Made by a program: the position numbers and the translations under genes. Below the pieces are notes generated by a model, which did not search any database, was not told the origin of the DNA, and saw nothing but the letters and a program-made list of their open reading frames with translations. A stretch of 64,000 nucleotides of DNA from Cadophora sp. MPI-SDFR-AT-0126 (Eukaryota; Ascomycota; Leotiomycetes; Helotiales; Ploettnerulaceae): assembly GCA_020747065.1 (NCBI GenBank), contig JAGMVK010000007.1, forward strand, positions 1,116,001-1,180,000. Reading direction: 5' to 3'. This document shows, in pieces, positions 11,977 through 23,965 of this stretch (positions are counted from its first letter, which is position 1; the number at the start of each line of letters is the position of its first letter).

Positions 11977-14129
11977 TTACTTTTCTCTTTAAAAAAAGCT
12001 TATCTCTAAGCTAAAAAAGAATTACTTCCGAGTCTTTAGTAATATTACTATATTATCTTTTAGTTTTTTATAAGTATTATTATCCTCTAATTCTTATATT
12101 ATAATTTAGTATTTTAAGAACTTTAATAAGCCTAAGAATATAAGATTTTTCTAATAGAAATCTCTGAGCTTATATAAGTAAATATAAAAATCTATAATAG
12201 AATAAAACTTAGGGTCTGGATTAAGTTCTTTTTAATATACCTAGTAATATAATATACTATCTTATTCGAAACAAATATCTAAGATATCTTAAGCTTTTTA
12301 TTTTTATTTTATATTAATAATAATTATTTTTTCTTAGTTTATTTAAATTTAGCTTAGTAAAAAGTTATTATTATAGTACTATAGCTTATTTATAAAAAAA
12401 TATTAGATAAACTTTAATAAATTTAAGTAAGTTTAACTAATAAGAATACCTTTTTTTTATAAGACTTAATATAAACTAGCTTATTAGTTATCTAGTTTCT
12501 TTTTTAACTAGTAGGTTTTCTAGTTTTTAATAGTTACTTAGACTTAGTCTTTTATTTCTTAATTAACTTTTTAATAAGACTTATTTATATCTTACTATTT
12601 TTTTTTCTATTAGTTTTTTAAGAATTACTTAGTCTTTTCTTATATTATTTTATATTATTTTATAAAAGCCTAAGCTTTAGTAATATTTAGTTTTTTTTAT
12701 AATTATAAGTTCTAACTCAGATTATAGCTTATTTTAGTCTTAGCTTATATATAGCTTATATCTATATTTAAGCTAATAAAGAGATATACTTAAAGACTTA
12801 TAAAGTAGTATTAACTAAGTATAATCTATTATTAGTAAAAGCTTAAACTAGTTATCTTAGTAGTAGTTTATAAAAAAGTAAAGTCTTTAGTTTAAGTACT
12901 AATTTATAATTTTAGTTTAGCTATTAATTTAAGTATAATAAGTTATAAAGAATTTAATCTTAATACTAAAGATCTAATAGAACTTATACTAGAAAGAAAA
13001 GATAAACTAAAGTTCTTTATTTAATATAATTATCTTAAGTAAATTATTAAATCTCTAGTAATTTATAATAAATAATTAAGCTAAGTTATAAGAAGTATAT
13101 ATAAAGTAATATAAGATTAATATAGTTTCTTTAGAGAATTAATCTATTATAATTAATATTAAATTATACTTAAACGTATCTTTTAGTATATTCTTAAAAT
13201 CTATTATTAAGTATTACTAGAGTTAGTCTAAGATTAATAAAGAATATAAGTTACTAAGTATCTTATCTTATTAATAATTAATATAATTATAAGCTAAGTA
13301 ATTAAAGATAAATCTAGTAATATCTTTAAGTATCTTAAGCTAATAGTACTTAGTTTTAAGAAGCTTAAAAGTCTTTAATTTCCTAAGGTAAGTAATAGAG
13401 AGCTAATTATATATATACTAGATTAGTTATATATAAAGATAATTAATATTAAGTACTTAGAAGTAGCTCTTATATAGAAGTAGCTTATTATTCTAAAGCG
13501 TATACTAGGAATTAAGTTCTTATAATTCTTAGCGCTAGATTATTAAGGCTTTATAAGTCCGATTAATATAGATTAGTTCTATAATAAAGTTCGTCTCCTT
13601 ATTTATATTAAACTCTATAAGAGCTAAGGTATAGATATTAAGTAATTAATCTAATTCGCGAAAGATATAAGAGTTAATTTAGTCTAAGTAGATTAATATA
13701 TAAGTATAAAGTTCATCTTTTATCTTAATCTAATCTCTAATATCTTATTTATAGTATAATAGTATATTAGTAGTAGTATTCTAGTTACTTAAGTAGTATA
13801 TTATTATAAAGTAGAAGTCTATTAGAATTTCAGATTACTTTACTTATCTTCTTATAAGCTTCTTAGTAGTTATAAAGTATTTTAAGGCCTTATAATTAGA
13901 GAAGACCTAAAAGCGCTAGTAACTAGATTATAATATTAGTTTTATACGCTAGTAAGTTAGTAATTATATAATCACTAGTATTTCCTTATTATAAATATTA
14001 TAGTTTAGCTTAGTAAAGCTTATTATTTTAAATAAGAATAAGATTAGATACTAGTTATCTCTATACTTCTATAAAAGTATACTTATAATTACTTTATTTA
14101 AAGTATTAGTCTTAATCTAAGTTTCTAGT

Positions 14130-14760
14130 AATATATTATAGTATTTTAGATATTCCGAAGCTAATATAGCTTTCTTTAGGTCTTAGAAAGCTATAAGTTA
14201 AGTAAGAGTTATCTTAAAGAGAGTTAATATCTTTATTAGCTCTACTAAGAGTTTAGCTATCTTACTATAATTTAAGATAAACTTATAATAGAAGTTATAA
14301 AAACCAAAGAAAGACTAGATCTTTTTTATTATAGTAAAAGAAGTCTAATTTTATATATATTCTATAGCTACTAAGTTAATCTTAATCCCTTTAGTAATAA
14401 TAAAAAACCTAAGGAATTTAATCTTCTTAATATAGAACTTACTTTTTCAGATATCTACTAGAAGATAATATTACTATAAGTAATATAAGACTTTCTTAAT
14501 ATATTCCTTATATTATAAAGGATTATTAAAGTATATAATAATATTATCTAAGTATATAATATAAAATATATTAAAGTAATTAAAGAAGATATTATTTATA
14601 TACTATTAGAATATTATAAGACTATTAGTAAGTCTAAAGAATATAACTTTATACTTATAACTTTTATAGTAAGTCTAAAATATAATATACTCTTTAGAAG
14701 CTAAGTCTATTTATATATAATAGAAAGTGCTCTAGATATTAATCTTAGTAAAGACTTTAG
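14130..14760 (-). pseudogene. Decayed gypsy reverse transcriptase (minus strand)
   Basis: The minus-strand frame shows LTNSLIIFQQYIN (for LTNAPATFQ), then YLDNIIIYF (for YLDDIIIYS), then KIQSFFGFYNFYYKFI (for VQSFLGFxNFYRRFI). The second catalytic Asp is Asn, consistent with a G-to-A change. Not functional. Confidence 0.75.
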
Positions 14761-14909
14761 TTTATCTGAGATATATAAAGACTTTATTAATTAGAGGTAG
14801 TAAGTACTAATCTTTCTATATAATCTTATTTAGTCTTTAGTAATTAATATAAAAGTGTAGGCTATTATTTAATTTCTTAATAAATAAGGTAAGATAAGTA
14901 AAAGAAGTA

Positions 14910-16946
14910 TTCCCTTAAGTGGCGGTATCACTTTTAGTGCCTTAGCGGGCTCCCCACTAAAATTCAGAGTAAATAAAGACGTAAACAAACTAAATAATTA
15001 TCATCGATTACTATATAAAATGCTATGTAAATTAATAAAAAATGTTATTACTGATTTTACTAATCCTATAACTACTTGTCCTGATTTACTACCTGAAGAG
15101 CGAATTAGTATAGGGTTTATACCTATAGATTTACCCTACTTTCCTCCCTTAATTTCCCTCCCTCCGGATATTACCCCTATTAATACCTAAGGGTTATTTT
15201 TATTATTTTTTCTAGAGAAACAGATCCGGATTCTTTATGAGAATATAAATTAACGAAAGGATATAGATTTCTAGGCTTAAATAAACGATTTAGAACTACC
15301 CCTATATACCCGGATACGAGAATAGCACCCTATAATTATACTTGAAGTATATAGATACTTAGGAATCCGTATATATATAGGAATCTACGTAGAAAACCAG
15401 ATATTAGATTATTAGGCCTCTAGATCCGGAATTAGGCCGGCTTATCTTATTTCAGATATTATAAGCCTTCGGAGGTTCTAAGCTATCTATATAGTATTCC
15501 GATTAGCTTTAGCAGATCTAAGCTATTAATTTAAAGCTGTTTTTAATAGGGTATACCCTTAATTCTTTAATCCAAGTACTAGATTAATACTTTAGATAGT
15601 TAGAGCCTTTAAATACTTATATTCGGAATACCTCTTATACTCTCTAGCTTCCTAAATAAAATATAGCTATTAATAAAGCTATAAGCTGATTCTAAGGCTG
15701 CTCTTTTAATACTCTTAAAGTACTTAGGAAGCCGATTAATTAAGGTTATAAGATATAGGTCCTTAAAGCCTAGAGCTACTTTTTTAATTGGGTTTTCTAT
15801 AGAAAAGAAAGTAAAATAAGTAATCCGGAACTTAGAAAGAGAGGTCCTTAGAAAGTACCTTAACTACATACTCTTGGAATTAATATATCCTTAGCTATTA
15901 TTACTTACTTAATAGAGAGGCTTCTAAATTAAGGTCAAGGCTACGTTATTTACCTTAATAACCTCTTTATTAATATTAAGCTTTTAACATATAGGAAAGA
16001 GAGAGGTTAAGGGGCTATAAGTACATGTATAGTAAAATCCGGTATTTTAAAGTAGTACAGAAGAATAAAGGCAGAGAACGCTAAGAAAAATTAAATACTA
16101 TAAGGAACTCTTTATATAGAAGTAACTATAGATAACTTAATTAATATAATAGCGTGGAAAGATAATACTTTAGTATTATCGATATCTACGATTTCTAATA
16201 GAAAGAGTAAGGTAGAACGCCTTTAGAAACGCCCTTCTAAAACGTTATTAGTTATAAAAACCTCCTAGAAGCTCTTTGAACTAAATACTTATACTACACT
16301 TATAATTCCGAAGTATATTAATTAATATAACTACTAAATAAGTGCTATTAATTAAGGAAATTAACTTAAGAAACTAAACTCTTTATAGAGGCTCTATTAA
16401 AGGAGTAGCTATTAATCTTTAACTATATAGTTAATTAATACAGTAATTACTAATACCTACAAGCTCAGTTTTTACTTTAAAGTACTACTAAAAGAGAAGT
16501 AAACTAATTAAATAACCTTTAGAACAGAGATTATTAAGATATATTTTAATATTACTAAAGAAGACCGCTTAAAACGTAAAAGATTATTAATATCTTCTGT
16601 TAAAATAGTACAAGGAGAAGTAGAGTATACTTTATAACAAATAAAGTACTTTAGGAGTTATGTAGTATATATAGAGGAGGGCATTTCTAAGAAGGTAGAG
16701 AGAAAAGTAATAGCGAAGCTTTCTATTAATATATAACTAAATTAGAAGGGATCCGGATACCGGAGAAGGTCCGCTTTTAGCTATAAAGTCTATATAGTCT
16801 CTCTCTGTAAAGACCGTAATTACTTTACCCGGTATCATAGTATCGAATAGAGGCGTTATAGTATTTCTCTAATTCTACGTATATTTTAGTGAGAGGGAAA
16901 AGTGCTAAGACGCTAAAAGTGACAAGCGAAATACCACTTGAGGGGA
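14910..16946. mobile_element. Nested DNA transposon with TIRs and TA target duplication (Tc1/mariner superfamily, Fot1/Pogo-like size)
   Basis: The left end reads TTCCCTTAAGTGG and the reverse complement of the right end reads TCCCCTCAAGTGG, 11 of 13 matching; both mismatches are C/T. Further in, TCACTTTTAGTGCCTTAGC on the left pairs with TCACTTTTAGCGTCTTAGC on the right. Both ends abut TA (14908-14909 and 16947-16948), the target duplication typical of Tc1/mariner elements. At 2037 bases it fits Fot1/Pogo-like fungal elements. I could not read an intact transposase; all frames carry stops. It is less AT-rich than its host and keeps many CpG sites, so it inserted after, or was hit by RIP less than, the surrounding gypsy. 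Confidence 0.8.
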
Positions 16947-19863
16947 TAACTAAAGATAATAAAACTCTTATTAAAGTTCTTCTTAAGATATTTCTTTATT
17001 ACTTAGAGTTCTACTTTACTCTATTAGTATAATAATCTATAACTATAATTAATTTCAGCTTTTAACTTAATCTTATAATCTAGCTTTAGTACTAAGTTAA
17101 GAAGAGTATTAGTAGTAGTTTTAGAGAATATAATAGTATAATCTTAATACTAAGGAGAGAGTTTCTTTTATAAGATATTCTTATAAGATTTCTCTTTAGC
17201 TAAAGATACTTATAGCTTAGCTTTCTAAGTTACTTAGTTAATAGCCTTATTTATCTTACTTAATATAATTATAAAGAATTCTAACTTCTTCTAGTAAAGA
17301 GTATAATAGAAAGCTACTATATTAATCTTAGTAATATCTATTTTTAATAGAATTCTCTATTTTAGAGTTAAGTATTAATATATAAGAATTCTTTATATAA
17401 GAGTAACTAAATAGACTTCGTTAAGTATAAGATTATAAAGTTCTTTTTCTATCTACTAAAGTAAGCTAGTAGTTATTACTACTTAGGTATAAGTAAAGTA
17501 TATACGAGAGATAACCTAGTTTTCCTAATAATATTAATCGCGAAGTTATTTAATACTATAGTATTCTTTTTATATTACTCGGTAAGTAGTATAATATATA
17601 GTAATTAATAGGGATATATATTAAGGCTCACGAGAGAGTAGATCTATAATTTATAACTCTATTAGCTATTTATTAGTAATATAAGTAGTAGTTATAATAA
17701 TATCTTAAGTTTATTAAGTAGTACTTTTCTTATTTATCGCCGCTTATTATTAAAAGATATCTCACTAATCGGTAACTTGAATATTATAAGAGTTTAAGGG
17801 TTGTATAGTATTATAAGTAATATATAAGAGTCTTAGAGGTACTATAAAGATATCTTTATTATAAGGCTATACTAAGCTTTAGTTCTTAATATTAAGCTAT
17901 ATATTAAAGTAAGTTATCTAAGTTTATCTTAAGATAATCTTATAGTTTCTAAAGTCTAATAATATAAAAGAGATTTATTTTTAAACTTAATAATTAATTA
18001 GTATATTTAAAAGAATAATATATAATATAATATTATTAGCTTAACTATTATACTTTTTTACTTATATAAGATTAGAGAGTAAAGTAAGAGTAATACTAAA
18101 CTTTTTAGTAAGATCTTTAGTAAGTTTAATATTAATAAAAGTAAATCTACTTACTTTAAAGTTAGATAATATAAGAAGAGTAATTCTAATACTATTATAA
18201 AATAATATATAAGAAATAATAAAACTTTTACTACTTATTAACTAATATATATTAATCTCCTAAAGATTAATTATTTATCTTAAGAAAGAGTCTTCTCTTA
18301 AAGTCTTTAATTTTCTGAATTAATAATATCCTTTAATTCCTCTTAGTCTTTATTAGCTTTAAAGAAGTCTTTACTTAAGAACTATTCTAATACTTCGATT
18401 TCTAAGATACTTAAATTAATAAGATTATAAGGCTTAAGGTAATCTTTAGCTATATATCTTACTTTCTTATAATTCTAGTAAGTAGTAGACTTTTAAGTAC
18501 TAGAGACTATAAGAAGTAGTTAAAGAGATATAGAAACTATAAGAGTTAAAGCGATATTATTTACTAAGGGAAAAGTAAGTATATCTTTTTATAAGAATAA
18601 AGTTAAAGAGTTTTAAGTAAATAAAGGTATTATATAAATTAGAAGAGTATTCTAGTAATATTATTCCTAAGTATAATAAATCTCTTTATCTAAGAAATCT
18701 ATAATAGAGATAAAATCTTAGAAACTTCTATTAAAGGTAAACTTATATATAACTTAGTCTTATAGAAATAAGTAGAGAGAATTATAAAAGCAAGTTATAA
18801 GGTATTTATTAAAAGAGATATAAGTATCTTAAACTAATTTAAGAAAGTAGAAGTAGTATTTTATAAACGATTCTATTAAGGATATTTATAGCTTATTTAA
18901 AGCTATTTTTATATTTTATTACTTAAAAGTATTACTATAAATACTACTTAGGTAATTAATTATTTCCTTAGTATTAGTAAATAGTTCTATTACTTATTAT
19001 TTAAAGCGTAGTAGTAAGTAGCTTTAAGTATCTCCTTTAGTATAGTTATATATTATAGTAATATAAGACTTTTTATTAGAGTAATAATTAGAATTAATAT
19101 CTAGCTTACTTAGTATTAATATAAACTAAGTATACTACTCTAAGCCCTTAGAATTACTAGAGAATTTATTAATATATAGTTCTTAGGAATATTTTCTATA
19201 ATCTAAGTAGTAGGCTTAGTTAGTAAAATAAAAAGAACTAAGGTCTTTATTAAAAGAGTTATTACTACTTGAATCTCTATTATCGCTAAGGGAATTCTAA
19301 GTACTTATTTACTTTAGAAAAGTAAGGACTTACTATATAGTCTTATCTTATTTATTTTATTATTTACTTAGTTTCTTTAATAACTTTTAGAAGTTCTTTT
19401 AAGTTTATTCTAGTTATATAACTAAGGTTTACTTAGTATCCTTATCCTTAAAGTTATTATTTATTAGAGATATTATATTAGAGTATAAGCTAAGTAGTAT
19501 AAGATTATTTTATTTATATTCTTTAGTTTAGTAATAAAAGGAGATATAAGGAGAGAATTAAGTAATAATAGAGGTTTTATTAGAGTAAAAAGAGTAAGAT
19601 TAGTTAACTATTAGAAAGAGAGGAAACACTAATAGGTAAGTAGAGAAGAAGGCTCTAAAAGAGTTATAACGAATCTTATTAGATTTTCCGAAAGAGTTGA
19701 TTTCACTTATCTAGAAGAAGGTTTCTAGCGTAGTAGTAGGTAAGAGGTAACGCCCTATAATATACGACTTAACTGCGCCTAAAAGATACTTAAGGAAACA
19801 GGTGCGCTATAAGAGAGAGAGAGAAAAGAGAGCTGAAAGTATAACTCGATTACGCTTAATAAG

Positions 19864-20521
19864 TGCTTAAGGAATTAGCTAGGGATATTAGGACTTTTAT
19901 AGGTAAAAGTAGTCTTTTCTAATATAATAGCTTAATAGAAGTTTATTAATAGCTATAATATAAAGTAGAAAAGATAAAGAGAAAAGAGGTTTTAAAAAAA
20001 AGCTTTAAGTTTAAGTATAGATGTAACGTACGGTTGAGCTGGTGTTGCCCGAGAGTGCGAGGGTTGACTGGGTTAGTAGGCAGGGGTGCTGTCACTGATC
20101 AAGAAGGGTAATCGTTGCAAGTTACTAAGTATAGTATAAAGATACTTGTATTGAGTTAAGCACGAGGCTTCTACCTACTAAAGGAAAGGCTATGAACTTA
20201 TATAAAACCCTCGTATTAGTGAATCAGTTGAATCACTTGAATCATCACCTAGACTTAAGGAGTCCAGATAATTCATCCCGTGATTCCCTGTCACGTGACC
20301 CATAGCTTCTCTGTGCCAGGTCAGGCCCTAAGTGAGCCTAGCCTTGCCGAGCCTCAGGGCTATGTCACATGTTGCAGCTGACAGTTGTAACAATAGAAAG
20401 CGTAGCTACTAGTCCTATTATAATATTATATCTAGTTACCTCTCGTAACTTCTAAGTCCCGTGATCTGCGATATATATATGATCTGCGATACATATATAA
20501 CTACGCGGACTATCCGTTACA
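19864..20521 (-). repeat. LTR copy B (5' LTR of minus-strand gypsy), split by a solo LTR
   Basis: It begins TGCTTAAGG and ends CCGTTACA on the plus strand, so it has TG..CA ends. Removing the 376-base insertion (solo LTR plus one target duplication) leaves 282 bases, matching copy C at 281 bases. In element orientation it starts TGTAACGG. Confidence 0.75.
20022..20392. mobile_element. Solo LTR, little mutated, with 5-base target duplication
   Basis: A 371-base insertion starting TGTAACGTACGG and ending CAGTTGTAACA, so it has TGT..ACA ends. It is flanked directly by ATAGA at 20017-20021 and again at 20393-20397. Comparison with LTR copies A and C shows uninterrupted sequence at this point, which proves insertion. 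Unlike its surroundings it is rich in CpA and TpG and looks nearly free of RIP. It contains TATATAAAACCC at about 20199, a possible promoter TATA box on the plus strand. No internal retrotransposon sequence is present, so it is a solo LTR left by recombination between two LTRs. The family is not identified. Confidence 0.85.
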
Positions 20522-20817
20522 AGTATAATAAAGAGTTATAAATAATATAATACCTTACTCTAGAAAGATAATAGTTATATATAACTATTACCTTATATAT
20601 TAACAAAGAGATATATAATAATAATAAGAGTCTCTTAGAATCTATAATTATATAATAAAGAAGGTATAAAGAAAAAGAAGTAATATATAAGAAGATTCGC
20701 TTTATCTCGCTTAAGCTCACTTAGGCGAGTATACGGAAATTACCTTGAAATCTAGTATCTACCCTAAGGCTCTGCTATAAGGCTCTGCCGTCATATAACT
20801 TAATTATATCTAATAAA

Positions 20818-21098
20818 TACTTAAAGAATTAGTTAGAGATATTAGGACTTTTATAGATAATAGTAGTCTTTTTTAATATAATAGCTTAATAGAAGTTTAT
20901 TAATAATTATAATATAAAATAAAAAAGATAAGAAAAAAAGAGGTTTTAAAAAGAGTCTTAAGCTTAAATATAAGAGATATAGCTACTAATCCTATTATAA
21001 CGTCGCGTCCAGTTACTTCCCGTGACTCTTAAGTCTCGTAATCTGTGACACACACGTGATTTACGATATACACGTGATTACACGGACTATTTATCACA
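20818..21098 (-). repeat. LTR copy C
   Basis: A 281-base copy of the same LTR family as A and B, starting TACTTAAAG and ending TTATCACA. Its right half (about 21000-21098) keeps CACACGTG-type words with CpA and TpG, so it is less mutated than the left half. Upstream it shares about 25 bases with the internal flank of copy B. This suggests a truncated second element whose interior is lost. Confidence 0.65.
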
Positions 21099-21992
21099 AG
21101 TATTAGTTCGTAGGCTTATACAAGATATATCTTAACTAGAATAGAAGTAGTAAACTACTTCTAAAGACGATTTAGTAGTGTTTTAGAGTACTATATAGTC
21201 TAGTATCTTCTACTTTCTTTTAAAAATATATAAAAAATTTATACTATTAAGCTTAATATATATATATATAATTATATAACGTTTAATTGATAGCTTATAC
21301 TCGGTATTGTATCGATAATTAGATAAAAGAGAACGTTTTAAAAGTAAGAAAAAAGTATTTATATTAATTAAAGAAAGATAAGTAATTAAGAATTAATAAA
21401 TTAATAAATTATATACTTTAGTTTTAATAAAATTACAATTAAATAACTAATTAATATAATATAAAGTTTATAGATTTAAGAAATTACTACTATACTATAA
21501 TGATATTAACTATATAAATTAAGTTATAGAGAGCTACGAAAATAAATAGGGGTAATACTAACTAAGTATACTATCATTTTCTAACAATTACAGCTTGTGG
21601 TCGAAGCTTCACGAGGCTACAAGCTTCATTATTTCGCTCTGTTCCCATTGCATTTCAGGGGTGCCTGGAACTCTTCTGCCGAACAATCGGCGAACAATGC
21701 GGGGCAAAACGGAAATGCGAAAAGAGAAATAATGCCATTCCGGCATCTGGATTCCATACGCATCGTCAGTGACGTAATGTTGAGAGTAGAGGCGTATTTC
21801 AAGCCCGATGATGTTTCGGATAAGATATCAACGCGACCTACTCGTGCGATTGGGGCGTATGAGAGGGGCAGTGCTGACTCAGCGTTGTTTAGGCAACAAG
21901 CTGTAAGCGATCTCAAACAACACACCCACGGCACTAACAGCCCATCGAACACACCTTCGTTTCTGCTGCTCTTTATTAGAACCAGTATCAGG
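21099..21992. other. Right edge of AT-rich block and sirtuin upstream region
   Basis: AT-rich low-complexity DNA (including a TATATATATA run near 21260) grades into normal composition at about 21590. The frame of the sirtuin start stays open back to an ATG at 21597, but that upstream stretch has no sirtuin-like content, so I treat it as 5' leader and promoter. Confidence 0.5.
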
Positions 21993-23689
21993 ATGGCCGA
22001 CTCTGCCCCAAAGGTTGCGGCCAAAGAATGTGTTGAACCGCCTCAGGCAATCGAAAAGAAGGCACAGATTATTGCAGACCATATCAAAAACAGTAAGCAC
22101 TTCGTTGTGTTCACAGGAGCAGGGATCTCCACTTCTGCTGGTATGTTTTGAGGTATTCTTGTGCTACATATTGTGTTTTGACTGTTCTGCAGGCATACCA
22201 GATTTCCGAGCGCCAGATGGAGCCTGGGTTCGTGCTTTTCGCGTCGGAATACTCGTTGATCAGGGGATCTAAGATCTCCTCCCCCCTTGTCTATATATCA
22301 ACGTCCCGAGATGTTGCGCAAGTAAATTCTAATTTTACACCCAGACGCTACGTGCCCAAGGGAGACAGCGAACAGGAAAAACCGTCAGCACTTTGCAAGC
22401 TATACCGACGCCTACACATAGTATGTACTGCGCTCTTCCTCTCCTTGATGTCACAGGATCTCCGATCCGAAGACTTTCTCGGGGAGCAGATATCCCAATC
22501 CGATACGATAACTAGCGCTAAATTCCTCAAGTGGCTCTGGTCGAGCTACAAAATCGGGGATATTTGAAGTATCTCATCAGTCAGAACTGTGACGGTTTGC
22601 ATAGAAAGAGCGGCATTGCATCCGTAATTTCCCCTTTGATCACCTCTGCTGCTACTGCTGACTCTCCCTACCCTTGTTAGGATAGGATATCCGAGCTTCA
22701 CGGCAATAGTAATCGAGAGTCCTGTCAAGATTGTGGGAAAGAATTCATTCGTGGTAAGCATATTATTCTCTGCATCCTATCCCTGATACAAAGCACTGAG
22801 GCCAGCAGACTTTCGTGCCGTTGCGACATATGAGAAGACTGTTCGAGATCATCGCACGGGGCGAAAATGTGCACGCTGCGGTGGCGCTCTCATTGATAGC
22901 ATTGTCAATTTCGGAGAGTCTTTGCCTACCGAAGTTTTGCAACGGGCCTTTGACAATGCAAAATTAGCAGACCTGTGTCTTGTCCTCGGCTCTTCTCTTA
23001 CGGTTTCTCCAGCAAATGAGGTATGTCAAAGGGATGTTGTGCTTCTCTAGCAATTAGCTCTCGAGCATACCAATATCCAGGCTCCTGCTTATATGTTAAT
23101 CCTTTCTTAGATTCCGGAGGTTACAGGCCGTAGCAGAAATGGTAAACTGGTCGTTTGTAATTTGCAAGCGACGCCATTGGACAACCTCGTAGACACTCGC
23201 GTTTACTCGAAGACCGACGACTTGATGGTCCAGGTGATGCAGAATCTTACCCTTTCAGTCCCTTCTTTCATCTTGCATCGCCGGCTACTGATCGGCATGA
23301 TATCGAATAATGAGAGGCACCAAATGAAAATTTCTGGGGTGGATGAGGACAATACGCCTGTAACCTTTTTACAATCCGTGAAGCTGGAGTATAACCGGCG
23401 GGTTGTTCGATCAGAGCCCTTCGTTGTGGGATTTCGTGGACCACTGGCTCCTGGCACAGAACTGAAAGTCGAGCTCGAGTTCATGGGACACTACAGGGAA
23501 CCGGATCTAGAGATCGCATACAGGTATCGTGGTGGAGTAGATACAGAGAGTCTGTATCTTCTCGCCTACGACCCAGTCGCTCGTAAATGGGAGACCGAGA
23601 TGGCAGACAACGTGAGCGAACAATCAGTCATCGATCTGACAGACGATACTACCATCCTCAGCGACGATCTGTCTGCTGTTGCCGTTTGA
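21993..23689 (+). CDS. Sirtuin, NAD-dependent protein deacylase, SIRT6/SIRT7-like (class IV)
   Basis: Predicted NAD+-dependent deacylase of 404 residues, probably nuclear and acting on histones as class IV sirtuins do. Exons: 21993-22140, 22193-22227, 22345-22420, 22532-22623, 22681-22753, 22809-23020, 23111-23689; all phases close. Motifs in order: GAGIS at 42-46, GIPDFR at 50-55, TLRAQGR, QNCDGLH at 104-110 with the catalytic His110, ELHGN, a zinc site with C132-x2-C135 and C162-x2-C165, and GSSLTVSPANE at 202-212. The zinc spacing and TLRAQGR resemble SIRT6/7 rather than Sir2/Hst types. The C-terminal extension of about 190 residues after the core has no domain I recognise. Intron 2 (22228-22344) starts with the unusual GTTCGT. 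The gene is intact although it lies right beside the RIP block. Confidence 0.92.
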
Positions 23690-23965
23690 TCAATCCATCG
23701 GATCGGACCCCGTGATTCCGGCGGTCTAAGGCACACGATCTACATATTTCGTCTTCTTTATCCGAATCTCTTGTCGGCTCCGGGGCCCGTGGCTCAATTG
23801 GGTTCATCGCTTGGATACATATTTCTTCACCCCGCTGCTGCTTGTAAAGCACTATTTGGCCGCAAAAAATCTAAAAGCCGCCGCAGTAAAGTTCTTTTTT
23901 GACTTACGTAGCAGACCCCGGCCGTAAAGCATCTGTGTAGGTATCGTGAAAGAGCGACTGCGACT

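Larger units (their letters stand above)
11977..19863 (-). mobile_element. Degenerate Ty3/gypsy element (minus strand), interrupted by a DNA transposon
   Basis: Internal region between LTR copies A and B. Read on the minus strand with decayed Gln codons, an RT is visible at about 14760-14130: YLDNIIIYF at 14528-14566, followed by a segment corresponding to the gypsy motif SFLGFxNFYRRFI. Coding direction is opposite to the first gypsy. It is interrupted at 14908-16948 by a terminal-inverted-repeat element. All frames are full of stops. Gag should lie near 18000-19800, but I could not identify it. Confidence 0.7.
5700..21590. repeat. AT-rich RIP-mutated repeat block
   Basis: About 15.9 kb of very AT-rich DNA with stops in all frames and no intact gene. 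Over long stretches the dinucleotides CpA and TpG are almost absent while TpA is abundant. Surviving cytosines sit mostly in CpT, CpC or CpG. This is the signature of RIP (C-to-T change at CpA in duplicated DNA). Both edges are sharp, and the flanking genes have normal composition. Inside are relics of two gypsy retrotransposons, three copies of one LTR family, a DNA transposon and a fresh solo LTR. Confidence 0.9.

Noticed and set aside
20517..20720. 67-codon minus-strand ORF in the AT-rich block
   Set aside because: Composition is Leu/Ile/Tyr-rich as expected from AT-rich noise; it overlaps an LTR end and has no homologous-looking motif.
22148..22761. Apparent frame breaks and stops in the middle of the sirtuin gene
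   Set aside because: They are explained by introns; removing four short introns restores every conserved sirtuin motif in phase.
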